Positions 49,080 to 57,971 of a stretch of DNA of 64,000 nucleotides are shown here, one piece after another (positions within the stretch are counted from its first letter, which is position 1; the number at the start of each line of letters is the position of its first letter). The notes below the pieces were generated by a model. It saw nothing but the letters and a program-made list of their open reading frames with translations, searched no databases and was not told the DNA's origin. The stretch is from Bifidobacterium sp. Lineage in GTDB: Bacteria > Actinomycetota > Actinomycetes > Actinomycetales > Bifidobacteriaceae. Where the stretch lies: contig JAGGHK010000003.1 of assembly GCA_024104275.1 (NCBI GenBank), forward strand, positions 124,001 through 188,000, written 5' to 3'. Position numbers and translations under genes: made by a program.

Positions 49080-49472
49080 GGAAATGGCTCCTTTTCATTG
49101 TCCGTGCGGTAATGACGGTCGCCCACGACACCTTGCGATATATCAGGTTCCAGTCTTTCCAGTAAGTTGTCATCTTGCAACGACCAACAAACCTAACTGT
49201 TTATAAAACCGGAACCGACATCTGCCAGTCTCGGTAAAACCGTTGGTATATCTAGTGTCACGGGTCTCCTCCCGCAACTGATATTGCTGTGCTGTGCTAG
49301 CGGGTCTCCCCTCCAGACACAAGCCTTTCCATTATTCCAACTATGCGAGACAATAATCGGGCTGATTCAAGAACCGTTATTGCCCGAATCGGTAACAATG
49401 CCTCTGATACGAATGACGCCGCAGACCTTGCGACCTGCGGCATCATCATACAAAATCTAAACGAAACGGGAC
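49080..49472 (-). promoter_or_regulatory. nusG-rplK gap with terminator-like hairpin and rplK leader
   Basis: The gap is 393 nt. At 49418-49441 the minus strand forms a 10-bp hairpin (GCCGCAGGTC with GGTCTGCGGC, two G:U pairs) about 30 nt after the nusG stop, without a clear T-run. Closer to rplK, two GGAG(A)CCCG boxes occur near 49260-49310 inside a structured stretch. A leader of this length before L11-L1 could hold an L1-binding site as in other bacteria; that is inference. Confidence 0.4.
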
Positions 49473-50384
49473 TCAGACAATCTTCTCGACCTGGCTGAAA
49501 CCAAGCTCGACCGGGGTATCGCGACCGAAGATGGAGACCAGGACAGTGAGCTTCTGCGTGGTGGGCTCGACGTCGGAAACCGCACCGGCCATCGTGGCGA
49601 ATGGGCCGTCGATGACGGTGACCTGATCGCCGACCTTATAGGAGGCCTCGACAGTGCGCTTCTTGGCGGCTGCAGGCTTGTCGCCCGCTTCCTTCAGCGC
49701 CTGGGAAGCAATCATCGGAGCCATCATCTTGACGACATCCTTACGGCTCAGCGGTGCGGGCTCCTTGGTGGGGCCTACGAAGCCGGTGACGCCTTCCGTC
49801 TCGCGGACGATACGACGGGCGTTTTCGTCGGGCCACATGCGGATGAGCACGTAACCAGGCACACGCACGCGGGTGACAACCTTCTTGCCCTTGTCGGTAT
49901 GCTTCTCGACCTCTTCCATCGGCACTTCGATCTGAAAGATCTGGTCTTCGAGACCATAGCTTTGGATACGGGACTCGACGTTGGCCTTCACGCGCTTCTC
50001 ATAGCCGGAATAGGTGTGGAGCACATACCACTTGCCATCCAGACCGCGCAGGCTCTTGGAGAATTCCTTGACGGCCTTGGCACCGACATCATCAGCGTCT
50101 TCACCTTCGGAGCTCGTCGTGCCATCAGAGGTTGATTCAGTAGTGGTATCGGCCGTGTCGGAAGTGTTTTCAGACGCATTGCCAGTTGCTGAGGAGTCTT
50201 CGGCGGAGGTAGTATCCGCAGAATCGTCGGAAGCCTTTTCGACAGCGCCCGTGTTCTCGATACCCGCAACGGCATTGACCGCCGCACTGTCGACATTTTG
50301 ATCTGCGGCAGCAGCTGCAGTCTGATCGTCGTTCGGCAAATCGGGCAATGAGTCCAAGCCTTCGAGTTTTACTTCATTATCCAT
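49473..50384 (-). CDS. nusG: Transcription elongation/antitermination factor NusG with acidic N-terminal extension
   Basis: Modulates RNA polymerase pausing and couples it to the ribosome. Residues about 1-115 are acidic and Ser/Thr/Ala-rich, an extension common in actinobacterial NusG. The NGN domain follows ([21 protein letters not shown]), and the KOW domain is at the C-terminus ([19 protein letters not shown]). I prefer the ATG at 50382-50384; the GTG four codons upstream overlaps the AAAGG. It lies 31 nt after secE. Confidence 0.95.
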   Translation of the reverse strand: MDNEVKLEGLDSLPDLPNDDQTAAAAADQNVDSAAVNAVAGIENTGAVEKASDDSADTTSAEDSSATGNASENTSDTADTTTESTSDGTTSSEGEDADDVGAKAVKEFSKSLRGLDGKWYVLHTYSGYEKRVKANVESRIQSYGLEDQIFQIEVPMEEVEKHTDKGKKVVTRVRVPGYVLIRMWPDENARRIVRETEGVTGFVGPTKEPAPLSRKDVVKMMAPMIASQALKEAGDKPAAAKKRTVEASYKVGDQVTVIDGPFATMAGAVSDVEPTTQKLTVLVSIFGRDTPVELGFSQVEKIV

Positions 50385-50414
50385 GCTGTTAGTCACCTTT
50401 AAAATCGTTTACGC

Positions 50415-50642
50415 TCAGCCAAAGATCCAGAGAGTCAGCTTGCCGAGACCGAAATCCATACCCGAAACAAGTGCCATCAGAATGACCACGAAAAGAAACA
50501 CGGCAACCGACCAACCGGCCAGTTCCTTGGCACTCGGCGTGACGACCTTACGCAATTCGTCGATAACCTGCTTGATGAACAAGCCGATACGCATAAAAAT
50601 GTTCGGCTTGACGCTCTCTTCAGACTCGTGTGCCTTCGCCAT
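50415..50642 (-). CDS. secE: Preprotein translocase subunit SecE
   Basis: Clamps the SecY channel. The 75-residue protein has the short actinobacterial form: a cytoplasmic amphipathic helix (FIKQVIDELRKVVTPSAKEL) followed by one membrane helix (AVFLFVVILMALVSGMDFG). AAGGA precedes the ATG. It lies 30 nt downstream of the tRNA-Trp 3' end and before nusG, the conserved order. Confidence 0.95.
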   Translation of the reverse strand: MAKAHESEESVKPNIFMRIGLFIKQVIDELRKVVTPSAKELAGWSVAVFLFVVILMALVSGMDFGLGKLTLWIFG

Positions 50643-50671
50643 ATCCGTCCTTCGTTTGGCTTGTGATTACT

Positions 50672-50747
50672 TGGCAGGGAAGGCGGGACTCGAACCCACA
50701 ACCTACGGTTTTGGAGACCGTTGCGCTACCAATTGCGCCACTTCCCT
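50672..50747 (-). tRNA. trnW: tRNA-Trp (anticodon CCA)
   Basis: The minus strand folds into a full cloverleaf of 76 nt. The acceptor AGGGAAG pairs with CTTCCCT, the anticodon loop CTCCAAA has CCA at 50714-50712, the T-arm contains GGTTCGAGTCC, and CCA is encoded at the 3' end. A tRNA-Trp before secE is a common actinobacterial arrangement. Confidence 0.97.
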
Positions 50748-50950
50748 AGGTGAACTCTGTCCACGATACTCGAAGCACGAGACCATACGACATAAACCGC
50801 CGAAGGAATAGTCTAGCCGCTTTTCACAGTTTCGTCCACTCCACGTGTCGCGGTGACATCGGCTGCAATGGAGTAAAAGCAACGATTTAATTCATCGTTT
50901 TGCCGTGGTTGTCGGAAAACGTCACGATCAAATCTGCCAAAATCGGGGGT

Positions 50951-51026
50951 CTTGGCGCACCAAGTGACTCAAAAATAGAAGAATCACCACCAATTCCCAC
51001 AAAAACAAACCACTCGGCGCACCAAG
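50951..51026. repeat. Palindromic repeat locus B: two sites 62 bp apart
   Basis: CTTGGCGCACCAAG (50951-50964) and CTCGGCGCACCAAG (51013-51026) are one- and two-base variants of the palindrome seen at 14.05 kb and 61.3 kb, again exactly 62 bp apart. Between them the DNA begins GACTCAAAAATAGAAGAAT, like the units at 61.3 kb. The locus lies in the 422-nt gap between aspC (3' end) and tRNA-Trp (5' end), which holds no gene. Confidence 0.85.
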
Positions 51027-51169
51027 ACCATGGGAATATGACGAGTTTCATGCCGGAATCATCGGAAACGGAAAGACCAAGCAGATTGAGTTCCGGCCGG
51101 AATCACCAACAGCGCAAAAGAAGCTCAGTCTCTCCGCTTCCCAAACATCTTGTTCTAAATCGATGCGAT

Positions 51170-52375
51170 TCAGCCGACCCATTCCTTGAAGCGGCGCATG
51201 CCCTCTGCCAGGTCGTCGTCGGCGAGCGCGTACGAGAAACGCAGGAAGCCAGGGGCGCCGAAGCCCTCTCCGGGAACGGCCGCGACGTGGGCTTCCTCGA
51301 GCAGGAGCTCGGCCAGTTCGGAGGAAGTCTTGGCAACTGTTCCGTTTTTGCCGAGCGGACGGTTCAGCAGCGCGGTGACATCGGGAAGAGCATAGAACGC
51401 TCCTTTGGGCGTGCGGCAGGTGACGCCATTGACGGCGTTGAGACCGGCGACGATGGCCTTGCGACGCTTGTCGAACGCCTTGCGCATCATCGCCACTGCA
51501 TCAAGTGAGCCAGAGACAGCCGTGAATGCCGCTTGCTGACAAACGTCGGCGACGTTGGAGGTCATATGGCCTTGCAGTTTGGCAGCGGCCTTGGCGACCG
51601 GAACGGAACCAATCAGCCAGCCGACACGCCAGCCGGTCATCGCGTAGGTCTTGGCCACGCCGTTCATGACGATGAGTTGGTCGCGGACTTCCGGCACCAC
51701 CGCGCCGATATACGCGGTTTTCTCGCCGTCATAGGTCAAGTGTTCGTAAATTTCATCGCTCAGGACCCAGACGTGATGCTCAACGGCCCACTCGCCTATG
51801 GCGCGCACCGTCTCTTCGCTCCACACCGCGCCGGTAGGGTTGGAGGGCGTGTTGACGAAAATGGCTTTGGTACGCGGCGTGCGCACGGCTTCAAGCGCCT
51901 CGACGGTGGGCTCGAAACCGTTCTCTGCGCCGCTGAAAACCGTGACGGGTTTGCCGCCGGCCAACTTTACAGCCTCGGGATACGTCGTCCAATACGGGGC
52001 CGGAATGATAACCTCGTCTCCGGGATTAATCAGAATCTGCAGGGCCTCGTAGACGGCCTGTTTGCCGCCGTTGGTCACCACGACCTGATCGGGCGAAATC
52101 TCGTAACCGGAATCGCGTAGCGTCTTTTCGGCAACGGCCTTGCGAAGCTGCGGCAGGCCAGGGGTCGGGGTGTATCGATGGTTCTTCGGGTCGTGGCACG
52201 CAGCGGCAGCCGCGTCAATGATATAATCGGGGGTCGGGAAATTAGGCTCGCCGGCACCGAAACCGATGACGTCGATACCACTGGCTTTCATCGCCTTCGC
52301 CTTGGAATCCACGGCCAGCGTGGCACTCGGAGCCACACAATTGATACGGTCACTCAACGTCCGCCACTCTGCCAT
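51170..52375 (-). CDS. aspC: Aspartate aminotransferase family (PLP class I)
   Basis: Transfers the amino group between aspartate and 2-oxoglutarate (predicted substrate). The 401-residue protein has [41 protein letters not shown] and the PLP-lysine motif [15 protein letters not shown], all typical of the subgroup Ib aspartate/prephenate aminotransferases. GGGAG precedes the ATG. It follows proB on the same strand after 267 nt, an actinobacterial arrangement. Confidence 0.92.
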   Translation of the reverse strand: MAEWRTLSDRINCVAPSATLAVDSKAKAMKASGIDVIGFGAGEPNFPTPDYIIDAAAAACHDPKNHRYTPTPGLPQLRKAVAEKTLRDSGYEISPDQVVVTNGGKQAVYEALQILINPGDEVIIPAPYWTTYPEAVKLAGGKPVTVFSGAENGFEPTVEALEAVRTPRTKAIFVNTPSNPTGAVWSEETVRAIGEWAVEHHVWVLSDEIYEHLTYDGEKTAYIGAVVPEVRDQLIVMNGVAKTYAMTGWRVGWLIGSVPVAKAAAKLQGHMTSNVADVCQQAAFTAVSGSLDAVAMMRKAFDKRRKAIVAGLNAVNGVTCRTPKGAFYALPDVTALLNRPLGKNGTVAKTSSELAELLLEEAHVAAVPGEGFGAPGFLRFSYALADDDLAEGMRRFKEWVG

Positions 52376-52520
52376 TTTTATCTCCCGCGCTCTTGAGTGT
52401 CATTACCAACTCAAGACTAGACCGCCGTGGCGAATTGGCAGGACGAATGCGCATATAACGAAATATCGGATATCAACGGCAAATGCCATCCCCAGCCAAG
52501 GTGCGTTCATGCGGTTGCGA

Positions 52521-52598
52521 CAGATTCAAGCCACTGAGGCCATACCAACGGCTCATTTCTAGCGCAACGCCATAATTCCGCCAGATTCAAGCCACTGA
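52521..52598. repeat. 17-bp direct repeat between aspC and proB
   Basis: CAGATTCAAGCCACTGA occurs twice without mismatch, at 52521-52537 and 52582-52598, 61 bp apart. The DNA between is not obviously repeated. It lies after the proB stop and before aspC. Confidence 0.75.
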
Positions 52599-52641
52599 CA
52601 TCGCCTCAGCGGCCTGTATATGGCGCTATTTCTCTACAGAT

Positions 52642-53775
52642 TTACAGGAGGACCAGATTATCGCGGTGGACGAGCGGATGGGCGTACTCCTCGCCGAGCA
52701 GGCGCTTGAGCTGGGAGGTGTCGCGGCCTAAAGTGTGCGGAATTTCATCGGAATCGAAACTCGAGAGGCCTTTGGCAATGTGATTGCCGTCTTCGTCGTC
52801 AATCCAAACAGGGTCACCAGCGGAAAAATCGCCGTGGACTTCGAGCACGCCAGCGGCCAACAGACTTGCCTTGCCGCCGAGCACCGCCTTGATCGCGCCT
52901 TTGTCACCGACCAATGAACCGCGCGGGTTCGCGGCGAAACCGATCCACAGGCGACGCGAGGAATCGCGATGGGCTGTGGGCGCGAAGGCCGTGCCCGTTG
53001 GCTTGCCGTCCAACGCATTTGCAATGTTGCTGGCACTGGTAAGCACGACGGGAATGCCGGAATTGACTGCTATACGCGCAGCTTCCAGCTTGGTGACCAT
53101 ACCGCCGCTGCCGACACCGGACGAACTGCCGCCCACCGAAACCTCGTTCAGAATTTCGTCTACGTCCGGTACAAAACCAACTCGCTTGGCGTTTGGTTTG
53201 GAGGGCGGAGCGGTATAAAGGCCGTCAATGTCAGTGAGCAGAACCAACGCATCCGCACGTACCAGATTGGCGACCAGAGTGGAAAGATGATCGTTGTCGC
53301 CGAAGCGGATTTCATTGGTCGCCAACGCGTCGTTTTCGTTGACAATCGGCACCACATTGAGGTCAAGCAGCCTACGCAACGTACGCTGGGCATTACGGTA
53401 GCGCGAGGCGTGCATCGTATCGTCAGCGGTCAGGAGAATCTGGCCGACACGCACGCCGTAACGTGCGAAACCGGTCTCATAATGCTGCATCAAGACACCT
53501 TGACCAACCGAAGCCGCGGCTTGCTGCGTCGAGACATCGGCCGGTCTCGCGTCGAAACCGAGCGGGCCGAAACCTGCGGCGATGGCACCAGACGAGACCA
53601 GCACCATGCGGGTGCCGTTCTTGGCGGCTTGGGCCAAAACCTCAACCAGGGCGCCGACCTTATCCGTATCCAAATGTCCGGAAGGCTTGGTCAGCGAGCT
53701 GGAACCGACCTTCACGACGACGGTTTGCGCGTCCGCCACCAATTGACGAACCTGCGACTCACTTGCTGCGTTCAT
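52642..53775 (-). CDS. proB: Glutamate 5-kinase
   Basis: Phosphorylates glutamate in proline synthesis. The 377-residue protein has the kinase domain (VVKVGSSSLTKPSGHLD at the N-terminus, PIVNENDALATNEIRFGDND, LLTDIDGLYTAPP and GGMVTKLEAARIA). A C-terminal PUA domain starts about residue 280 (ALLGGKASLLAAGV-like). AGGTGG precedes the ATG. It follows obgE, as in many actinobacteria. Confidence 0.96.
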   Translation of the reverse strand: MNAASESQVRQLVADAQTVVVKVGSSSLTKPSGHLDTDKVGALVEVLAQAAKNGTRMVLVSSGAIAAGFGPLGFDARPADVSTQQAAASVGQGVLMQHYETGFARYGVRVGQILLTADDTMHASRYRNAQRTLRRLLDLNVVPIVNENDALATNEIRFGDNDHLSTLVANLVRADALVLLTDIDGLYTAPPSKPNAKRVGFVPDVDEILNEVSVGGSSSGVGSGGMVTKLEAARIAVNSGIPVVLTSASNIANALDGKPTGTAFAPTAHRDSSRRLWIGFAANPRGSLVGDKGAIKAVLGGKASLLAAGVLEVHGDFSAGDPVWIDDEDGNHIAKGLSSFDSDEIPHTLGRDTSQLKRLLGEEYAHPLVHRDNLVLL

Positions 53776-54030
53776 GAACTGCCACCTGTTTTACGTTTTT
53801 CACCGTCTGCCGCCTTCGTAGAAGACGAAGCGCTTCTCGTTCCATCCCAAATTATATATGTACAACCATGAATGGCATCTATGAAGCCAACCTATGCCTT
53901 CACCTGTCGCTGCGAAACATTTGGTGCCAAATTGTTTCAGACGACATTGCCGAATCACAAGCCTCATTATTCAGGCAGAATGAACCGGGGCGAGCCTAGC
54001 AAATTCAAAGTCCACCCCGGCGATTCCGCA

Positions 54031-55734
54031 TCAGTTAGTGCCGGACCCGTTCTCGATGTCATCGTCGTGGCCGCCGAGAATCGCGTGCTCGTCGTGACGG
54101 TCGTCGTCGACACTCGGGTCGGCCCAGTGGCCGGCGGTGCGTTCCTGGCGCATGGCCTCACGTACGGCGGTTTTGGCATCCATCATTTCGTGATATTGAC
54201 GGCGGCGTTCGGCGTTGGTACGGCGACGGACGCGGTTGCCGTCGCCACCGTCATCCAGACGCAAATCTTTGCCACGGGCACCCAGTTGGGCGCCATCGAG
54301 CATTTCCGCTCCGGCGGCGATGGTCGGGTCCCAATCGAAAGCAACCGCGTTCTCGCCCTTGCCGATACGCACTTCGTCGCCGGGCTTGGCACCGTGGCGA
54401 CGCAACTCGTCCTCAACACCCAAACCAGCCAACCGGTCTGCGAGATAGCCCACGGCCTCGTCGTTGTCGAAATTGGTCTGGCGAACCCATCGTTCCGGCT
54501 TCGCGCCAGTGACGGTGAACCACACGGCTCCCCTGCGGTTACTTTCGCGTTCGACATGGAAATCGAGCGATGTGCCACGTTCGTCATCGGCTCGGCGACG
54601 CCTACGCGCCGGCTGCTCCAACGGTTTGATGATCACGCGTTCTTCATCGCGTTCGGCTTCTTCCTCAGCCAATTTCGCGCGCAATTCGGTGACCATCTTG
54701 CCCAAGGCGAAGCCGAGTTCCTTCAAGCCCCCATGCGAAGCCGTGGAAACGATGAAAGTCTTGAGCCCCATCTTCTCGAACTCCGGACGCACGAATTCCG
54801 CCAATTCCTTGGCTTCGGGCACGTCGGCCTTGTTGAGGATGATGACGCGCGGGCGCTCGGGAATCGGAATGACGCCGAGAGGCAATTTGAGCTGTGCGGC
54901 ATATTTCGCCAGCTCGTCTTCCAGCGCGTGGTAATCGGAAATCGGGTCACGATCCGGTTCCAGCGTCGCGCAATCAATGACGTGCGCGATGATTTCGGTG
55001 CGTTCGATATGGCGCAGGAACTCAAGGCCGAGCCCCTTGCCTTCCGAAGCCCCGGGGATGAGCCCCGGCACGTCGGCAATCGTATAGCGGTATTCTTCAA
55101 GTTTGACCACACCGAGGTTCGGGACCAAGGTGGTGAACGGATAATCGGCGATTTTCGGCTTCGCGGCGCTCATTGCGGCAATCAGGCTCGACTTGCCGGC
55201 CGACGGGAATCCTACCAACGCCACGTCGGCAATGGATTTGAGCTCAAGTATTACGTCTCGTTCCTCGCCCGGTTCGCCAAGCAACGCGAATCCGGGGGCA
55301 CGGCGTGTCTTGTTGGCCAACGCGGCGTTGCCCAAGCCGCCCATACCGCCTGCGGCTGCGACGAACTTGTCCCCCGCGTGGCGCAAATCAGCCAGCTCAC
55401 GGCCTGGGTGCTTGGCCTTGCCTTGCGCGCCCTTGGCCTCGAAAATCACCGTCCCCGGCGGAACGGGAAGCACCACGTCGGCGCCTTTCGAGCCGTCCTT
55501 GGTATCGCCCAGGCCCATCGTGCCGCTTTCGGCCTTGCGGTGCGGGACGAAACGATAGTCCAAAAGATTGTTGGCGTTCGCGTCGGCCACGAAGATGACG
55601 GAACCGCCATCACCGCCGTTACCGCCGTTCGGGCCGGCCAACGGCTTGTATTTCTCGCGCTTGACGCCTGCGGACCCGTTGCCGCCATCCCCGCCCTTGA
55701 CGTGGACGGTCACTCTATCTACAAAGTCTGTCAT
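54031..55734 (-). CDS. obgE: Obg-family GTPase (ribosome assembly)
   Basis: Essential GTPase linked to the large ribosomal subunit. It has the glycine-rich Obg domain ([23 protein letters not shown]), then the G domain with [10 protein letters not shown] (G1), [14 protein letters not shown] (G3) and NKADVP (G4). A C-terminal OCT domain follows, and the protein ends in an Arg-rich and then a His/Asp-rich tail. The length of 567 residues is typical for actinobacterial Obg. AAGGA lies 3 nt before the ATG. The context rplU-rpmA-obgE is conserved, though a small accessory module separates rpmA from obgE here. Confidence 0.96.
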   Translation of the reverse strand: MTDFVDRVTVHVKGGDGGNGSAGVKREKYKPLAGPNGGNGGDGGSVIFVADANANNLLDYRFVPHRKAESGTMGLGDTKDGSKGADVVLPVPPGTVIFEAKGAQGKAKHPGRELADLRHAGDKFVAAAGGMGGLGNAALANKTRRAPGFALLGEPGEERDVILELKSIADVALVGFPSAGKSSLIAAMSAAKPKIADYPFTTLVPNLGVVKLEEYRYTIADVPGLIPGASEGKGLGLEFLRHIERTEIIAHVIDCATLEPDRDPISDYHALEDELAKYAAQLKLPLGVIPIPERPRVIILNKADVPEAKELAEFVRPEFEKMGLKTFIVSTASHGGLKELGFALGKMVTELRAKLAEEEAERDEERVIIKPLEQPARRRRRADDERGTSLDFHVERESNRRGAVWFTVTGAKPERWVRQTNFDNDEAVGYLADRLAGLGVEDELRRHGAKPGDEVRIGKGENAVAFDWDPTIAAGAEMLDGAQLGARGKDLRLDDGGDGNRVRRRTNAERRRQYHEMMDAKTAVREAMRQERTAGHWADPSVDDDRHDEHAILGGHDDDIENGSGTN

Positions 55735-55967
55735 AGTTCCTTACCTTACCGGTGGGTATTCATCTTCCCATACCCCCACCGACGAGCCAGGCGATTATCG
55801 TTTTGGGCAAAAGCGTTATGTTGACTGAAAGACAAACGACCGTTATCCATGAGCCACACATTAAGACATAACATATTACAAAAATTTAAAAACTGATATT
55901 CGCGCAAAAGACGGATTCCATTTACTTGAGATAAAACTTCAAAAACCACGAATTAAAAATTAAATGG

Positions 55968-56186
55968 TTACAGACGGACAGACTCAGCTATCTGCTTCTT
56001 GGTATCTTGAGCATCCCAGCATGCCCATACTCTATCGATAGCATCCTGTATTTCAGGAGTGATTGGCCTTAATCGAATACTTAAATCAGAACCACCTGCC
56101 CATTCATCATTTTCAGCTTCATTGGCCCATTCATCCATTTGCTCAGCGGTTATACCAAATCTTTCAAAGATCTCACTGTCATTCAT
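55968..56186 (-). CDS. Small protein, second of a tandem antitoxin-like pair
   Basis: Function unknown. The 72-residue protein begins MNDSEIFERFGITAEQMDEW, closely similar to the neighbouring upstream protein (E-I-x-E-R-F-x-I-T-x-E-Q/E-M, then EAEND, then a SIRLRPIT segment). The start ATG is preceded by GAGGTGACA, the same ribosome-site context as its neighbour, so the two genes look like a tandem duplication. AT-rich non-coding DNA separates it from obgE. Confidence 0.6.
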   Translation of the reverse strand: MNDSEIFERFGITAEQMDEWANEAENDEWAGGSDLSIRLRPITPEIQDAIDRVWACWDAQDTKKQIAESVRL

Positions 56187-56221
56187 TGTCACCTCATTGT
56201 GCCCTTTACGAATATCAAAAA

Positions 56222-56446
56222 CTACGCAACTGCCCGAGCGACCTGCTTCTTTTCTCGCTTGGCTTCCTGCCGCCTATACATATCACACAGTCGATCAAGG
56301 CTCCGCTGCTCTTGAGCAGTAAGTGGCCTTAATTGAATAGACGAACCTGGCTCCAAAGGAAAAGCATCGTTCTCGGCTTCTTCAGTCAGCCGACCCATTT
56401 CCTGTTCAGTGATGTGGAACCGTTCACAGATTTCTTTTTCGTTCAT
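56222..56446 (-). CDS. Small protein, first of a tandem antitoxin-like pair
   Basis: The 74-residue protein begins MNEKEICERFHITEQEMGRLTEEAEND and ends in a Lys/Arg-rich helix. The start at 56444-56446 is fixed by GGAGG 5 nt upstream; that ribosome site overlaps the stop of the upstream gene, so translation is coupled. Small size, coupling to a basic compact protein and duplication suggest an antitoxin role, but no family was recognised with certainty. Confidence 0.6.
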   Translation of the reverse strand: MNEKEICERFHITEQEMGRLTEEAENDAFPLEPGSSIQLRPLTAQEQRSLDRLCDMYRRQEAKREKKQVARAVA

Positions 56447-56448
56447 AG

Positions 56449-56718
56449 TCACCTCCATAATATTCCAAGTTCTATCAGTATACCTTTTGTGACCGGGGCC
56501 TGAGCATGGAAAATCAACCAGCGGCCATGATCATCATGCGTTGCAACCATCTCCAGCCATCGACCATTACCATCAAGACCAATAGCAACCCAACGGTCTG
56601 ATTCTCCTCTTCTAAGGCTTGCATGTATTCGGAAGCGCCACGCAGCCCTGACGTCGTCATCGGTGATGTCAGGATGACGGCGATGGATGCGCGGGTGGAT
56701 GATCGGGTCTTCGTTCAT
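56449..56718 (-). CDS. Small basic protein, toxin-like, coupled to antitoxin-like genes
   Basis: The 89-residue protein begins MNEDPIIHPRIHRRHPDITDDDVRAAW and contains WVAIGLDGNGRWLEMVATHDD, then WLIFHAQAPVTKG. The compact alpha-then-beta-strand pattern resembles RelE/BrnT-like toxins, without a confident assignment. GGAA lies just before the ATG. It is first in a three-gene minus-strand set, the toxin-first order seen in several systems. The upstream 400 nt contain DnaA-box-like sites. Confidence 0.55.
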   Translation of the reverse strand: MNEDPIIHPRIHRRHPDITDDDVRAAWRFRIHASLRRGESDRWVAIGLDGNGRWLEMVATHDDHGRWLIFHAQAPVTKGILIELGILWR

Positions 56719-56786
56719 GGTTCCATTGAACAGGAAATTGGACGAATTCCGCGGGAAAATCGGGTGATGTGGTCGGATGATAGGGG

Positions 56787-57023
56787 TTATCCACATTTGA
56801 GGCGTGTCGCGGCGCCGGGCGCTGAGCTATCCACCGGATTTTGGAGGTAATCCGCAGATCGTCCACTGGATTTTTTGGAGGCATTTCAGTGGCTTCTATC
56901 ATGTTATCAATATAAATGAAAAATTATCTAATTCAATATCTCAGATAAACCAAATTATCCACTAAACTAATGAAACCAAGAAATCTGTCCACAATTCTGC
57001 ATCAGCGCAAGAAATTATCGACA
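56787..57023 (+). promoter_or_regulatory. Array of DnaA-box-like sites in an AT-rich gap
   Basis: The 434-nt gap between rpmA and the small gene set has no gene. Same-orientation 9-mers close to the DnaA box are TTATCCACA (56787, exact), CTATCCACC (56827), TTATCCACT (56955), CTGTCCACA (56985) and TTATCGACA (57015). The last three are spaced exactly 30 bp apart. A direct repeat TCCAC(C/T)GGATTTT overlaps the 56830-56875 part. There is no dnaA or dnaN here, so this is not the usual origin. Confidence 0.5.
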
Positions 57024-57092
57024 ACACTGAACGTGCACTTTGGTAAGTAAAACCGTGACTTTACCGGCTGTGTACAAAACTGTTCATAAAAT

Positions 57093-57125
57093 AAAAAGGT
57101 CGTACCCAGTGGGTGCGGCCTTTTT
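57093..57125 (-). terminator. Terminator after rpmA
   Basis: AAAAAGG and CCTTTTT arms enclose an ACCC/GGGT inner stem, 28 nt after the rpmA stop; T-runs occur on both strands, so it can act both ways. Confidence 0.8.
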
Positions 57126-57152
57126 ATTAAAAGCTAATTAAGCTCGACTATC

Positions 57153-57404
57153 TCACTCGGAGACCACGTCGACGACCTTACGGTCGCGACGGACGCCGAA
57201 CTTCACGTTGCCGTCGGACAGCGCGAACAAGGTGTGATCCTTGCCGGTGCCGACGTTCTCGCCGGCGTGGAACTTGGTGCCACGCTGACGCACGATGATG
57301 TTGCCGGCGACGACAGGCTCGCCACCGAACTTCTTCACGCCGAGGTATTGTGCGCTTGAATCGCGACCGTTGCGGGAAGCGGATGCGCCCTTCTTATGTG
57401 CCAT
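57153..57404 (-). CDS. rpmA: Ribosomal protein L27 (50S)
   Basis: Sits at the peptidyl-transferase centre. The 83-residue protein begins [28 protein letters not shown] and contains [19 protein letters not shown], both standard for L27. It lies 38 nt after rplU. Confidence 0.97.
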   Translation of the reverse strand: MAHKKGASASRNGRDSSAQYLGVKKFGGEPVVAGNIIVRQRGTKFHAGENVGTGKDHTLFALSDGNVKFGVRRDRKVVDVVSE

Positions 57405-57442
57405 TGTCTGTTCCTTTCAGTCTTTATTAACCGTGACCCGAA

Positions 57443-57751
57443 TCAGGCGATTGCCGTAATCTTGATGACGGAAAGCGGCTGACGATGACCCTTGCGACGG
57501 GCGACACCAGTCTTGTTCTTGAACTTCTGAATGTTGATCTTCGGACCCTTGGCCTCATCGTCAACGACTTCAGCCTTGACGGAAACCTTGGCAAGATCCT
57601 TGGCGGCGAGCGTCACCTTGGCGCCGTCGACCACGAGCGCGACCGGGAACTCCACGGTATCGCCCTTCTTCGCATTGAGACGGTTGACCAGGATGACGTC
57701 ACCGACCTCGACCTTTTCCTGATGGCCACCGGCCTTCACAATCGCGTACAT
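57443..57751 (-). CDS. rplU: Ribosomal protein L21 (50S)
   Basis: Binds 23S rRNA. The 102-residue protein begins [20 protein letters not shown]; the end [21 protein letters not shown] is the L21 signature. The ATG at 57749-57751 has AAGGA 7 nt upstream; the longer in-frame extension to 57856 does not resemble L21. Confidence 0.97.
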   Translation of the reverse strand: MYAIVKAGGHQEKVEVGDVILVNRLNAKKGDTVEFPVALVVDGAKVTLAAKDLAKVSVKAEVVDDEAKGPKINIQKFKNKTGVARRKGHRQPLSVIKITAIA

Positions 57752-57904
57752 ATCTCGTTCCTTGCTATTTCGAAAGCTAAACTGCCCAGCACGTCTTCGA
57801 CTTCCACGGCCAGACACCAGTCTTTTAGAGTACACCGACCCACGTACTAACGTCAACCAATCTTAACGGCATGTCGGTACGTTGTGGACGGCCTGGGGTG
57901 TTGT

Positions 57905-57948
57905 GTTCCCGATTTCACAAAAGAACAGGCGAAAACGGAATCGGGAAC
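57905..57948 (-). terminator. Hairpin after rne
   Basis: A 10-bp perfect stem (GTTCCCGATT with its complement) and a 24-nt loop lie 24 nt after the rne stop; no T-run follows, so termination is uncertain. Confidence 0.4.
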
Positions 57949-57971
57949 GTCGGTTTTATTCCCCTGTTATT

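Noticed and set aside
53872-55824. 650-codon open frame on the plus strand
   Set aside because: Antisense to obgE, which has all GTPase motifs; no ribosome site or family match.
56787-57023. Chromosomal replication origin
   Set aside because: DnaA-like boxes are present but dnaA, dnaN, rpmH and gyrase genes are not; only one box is an exact match.
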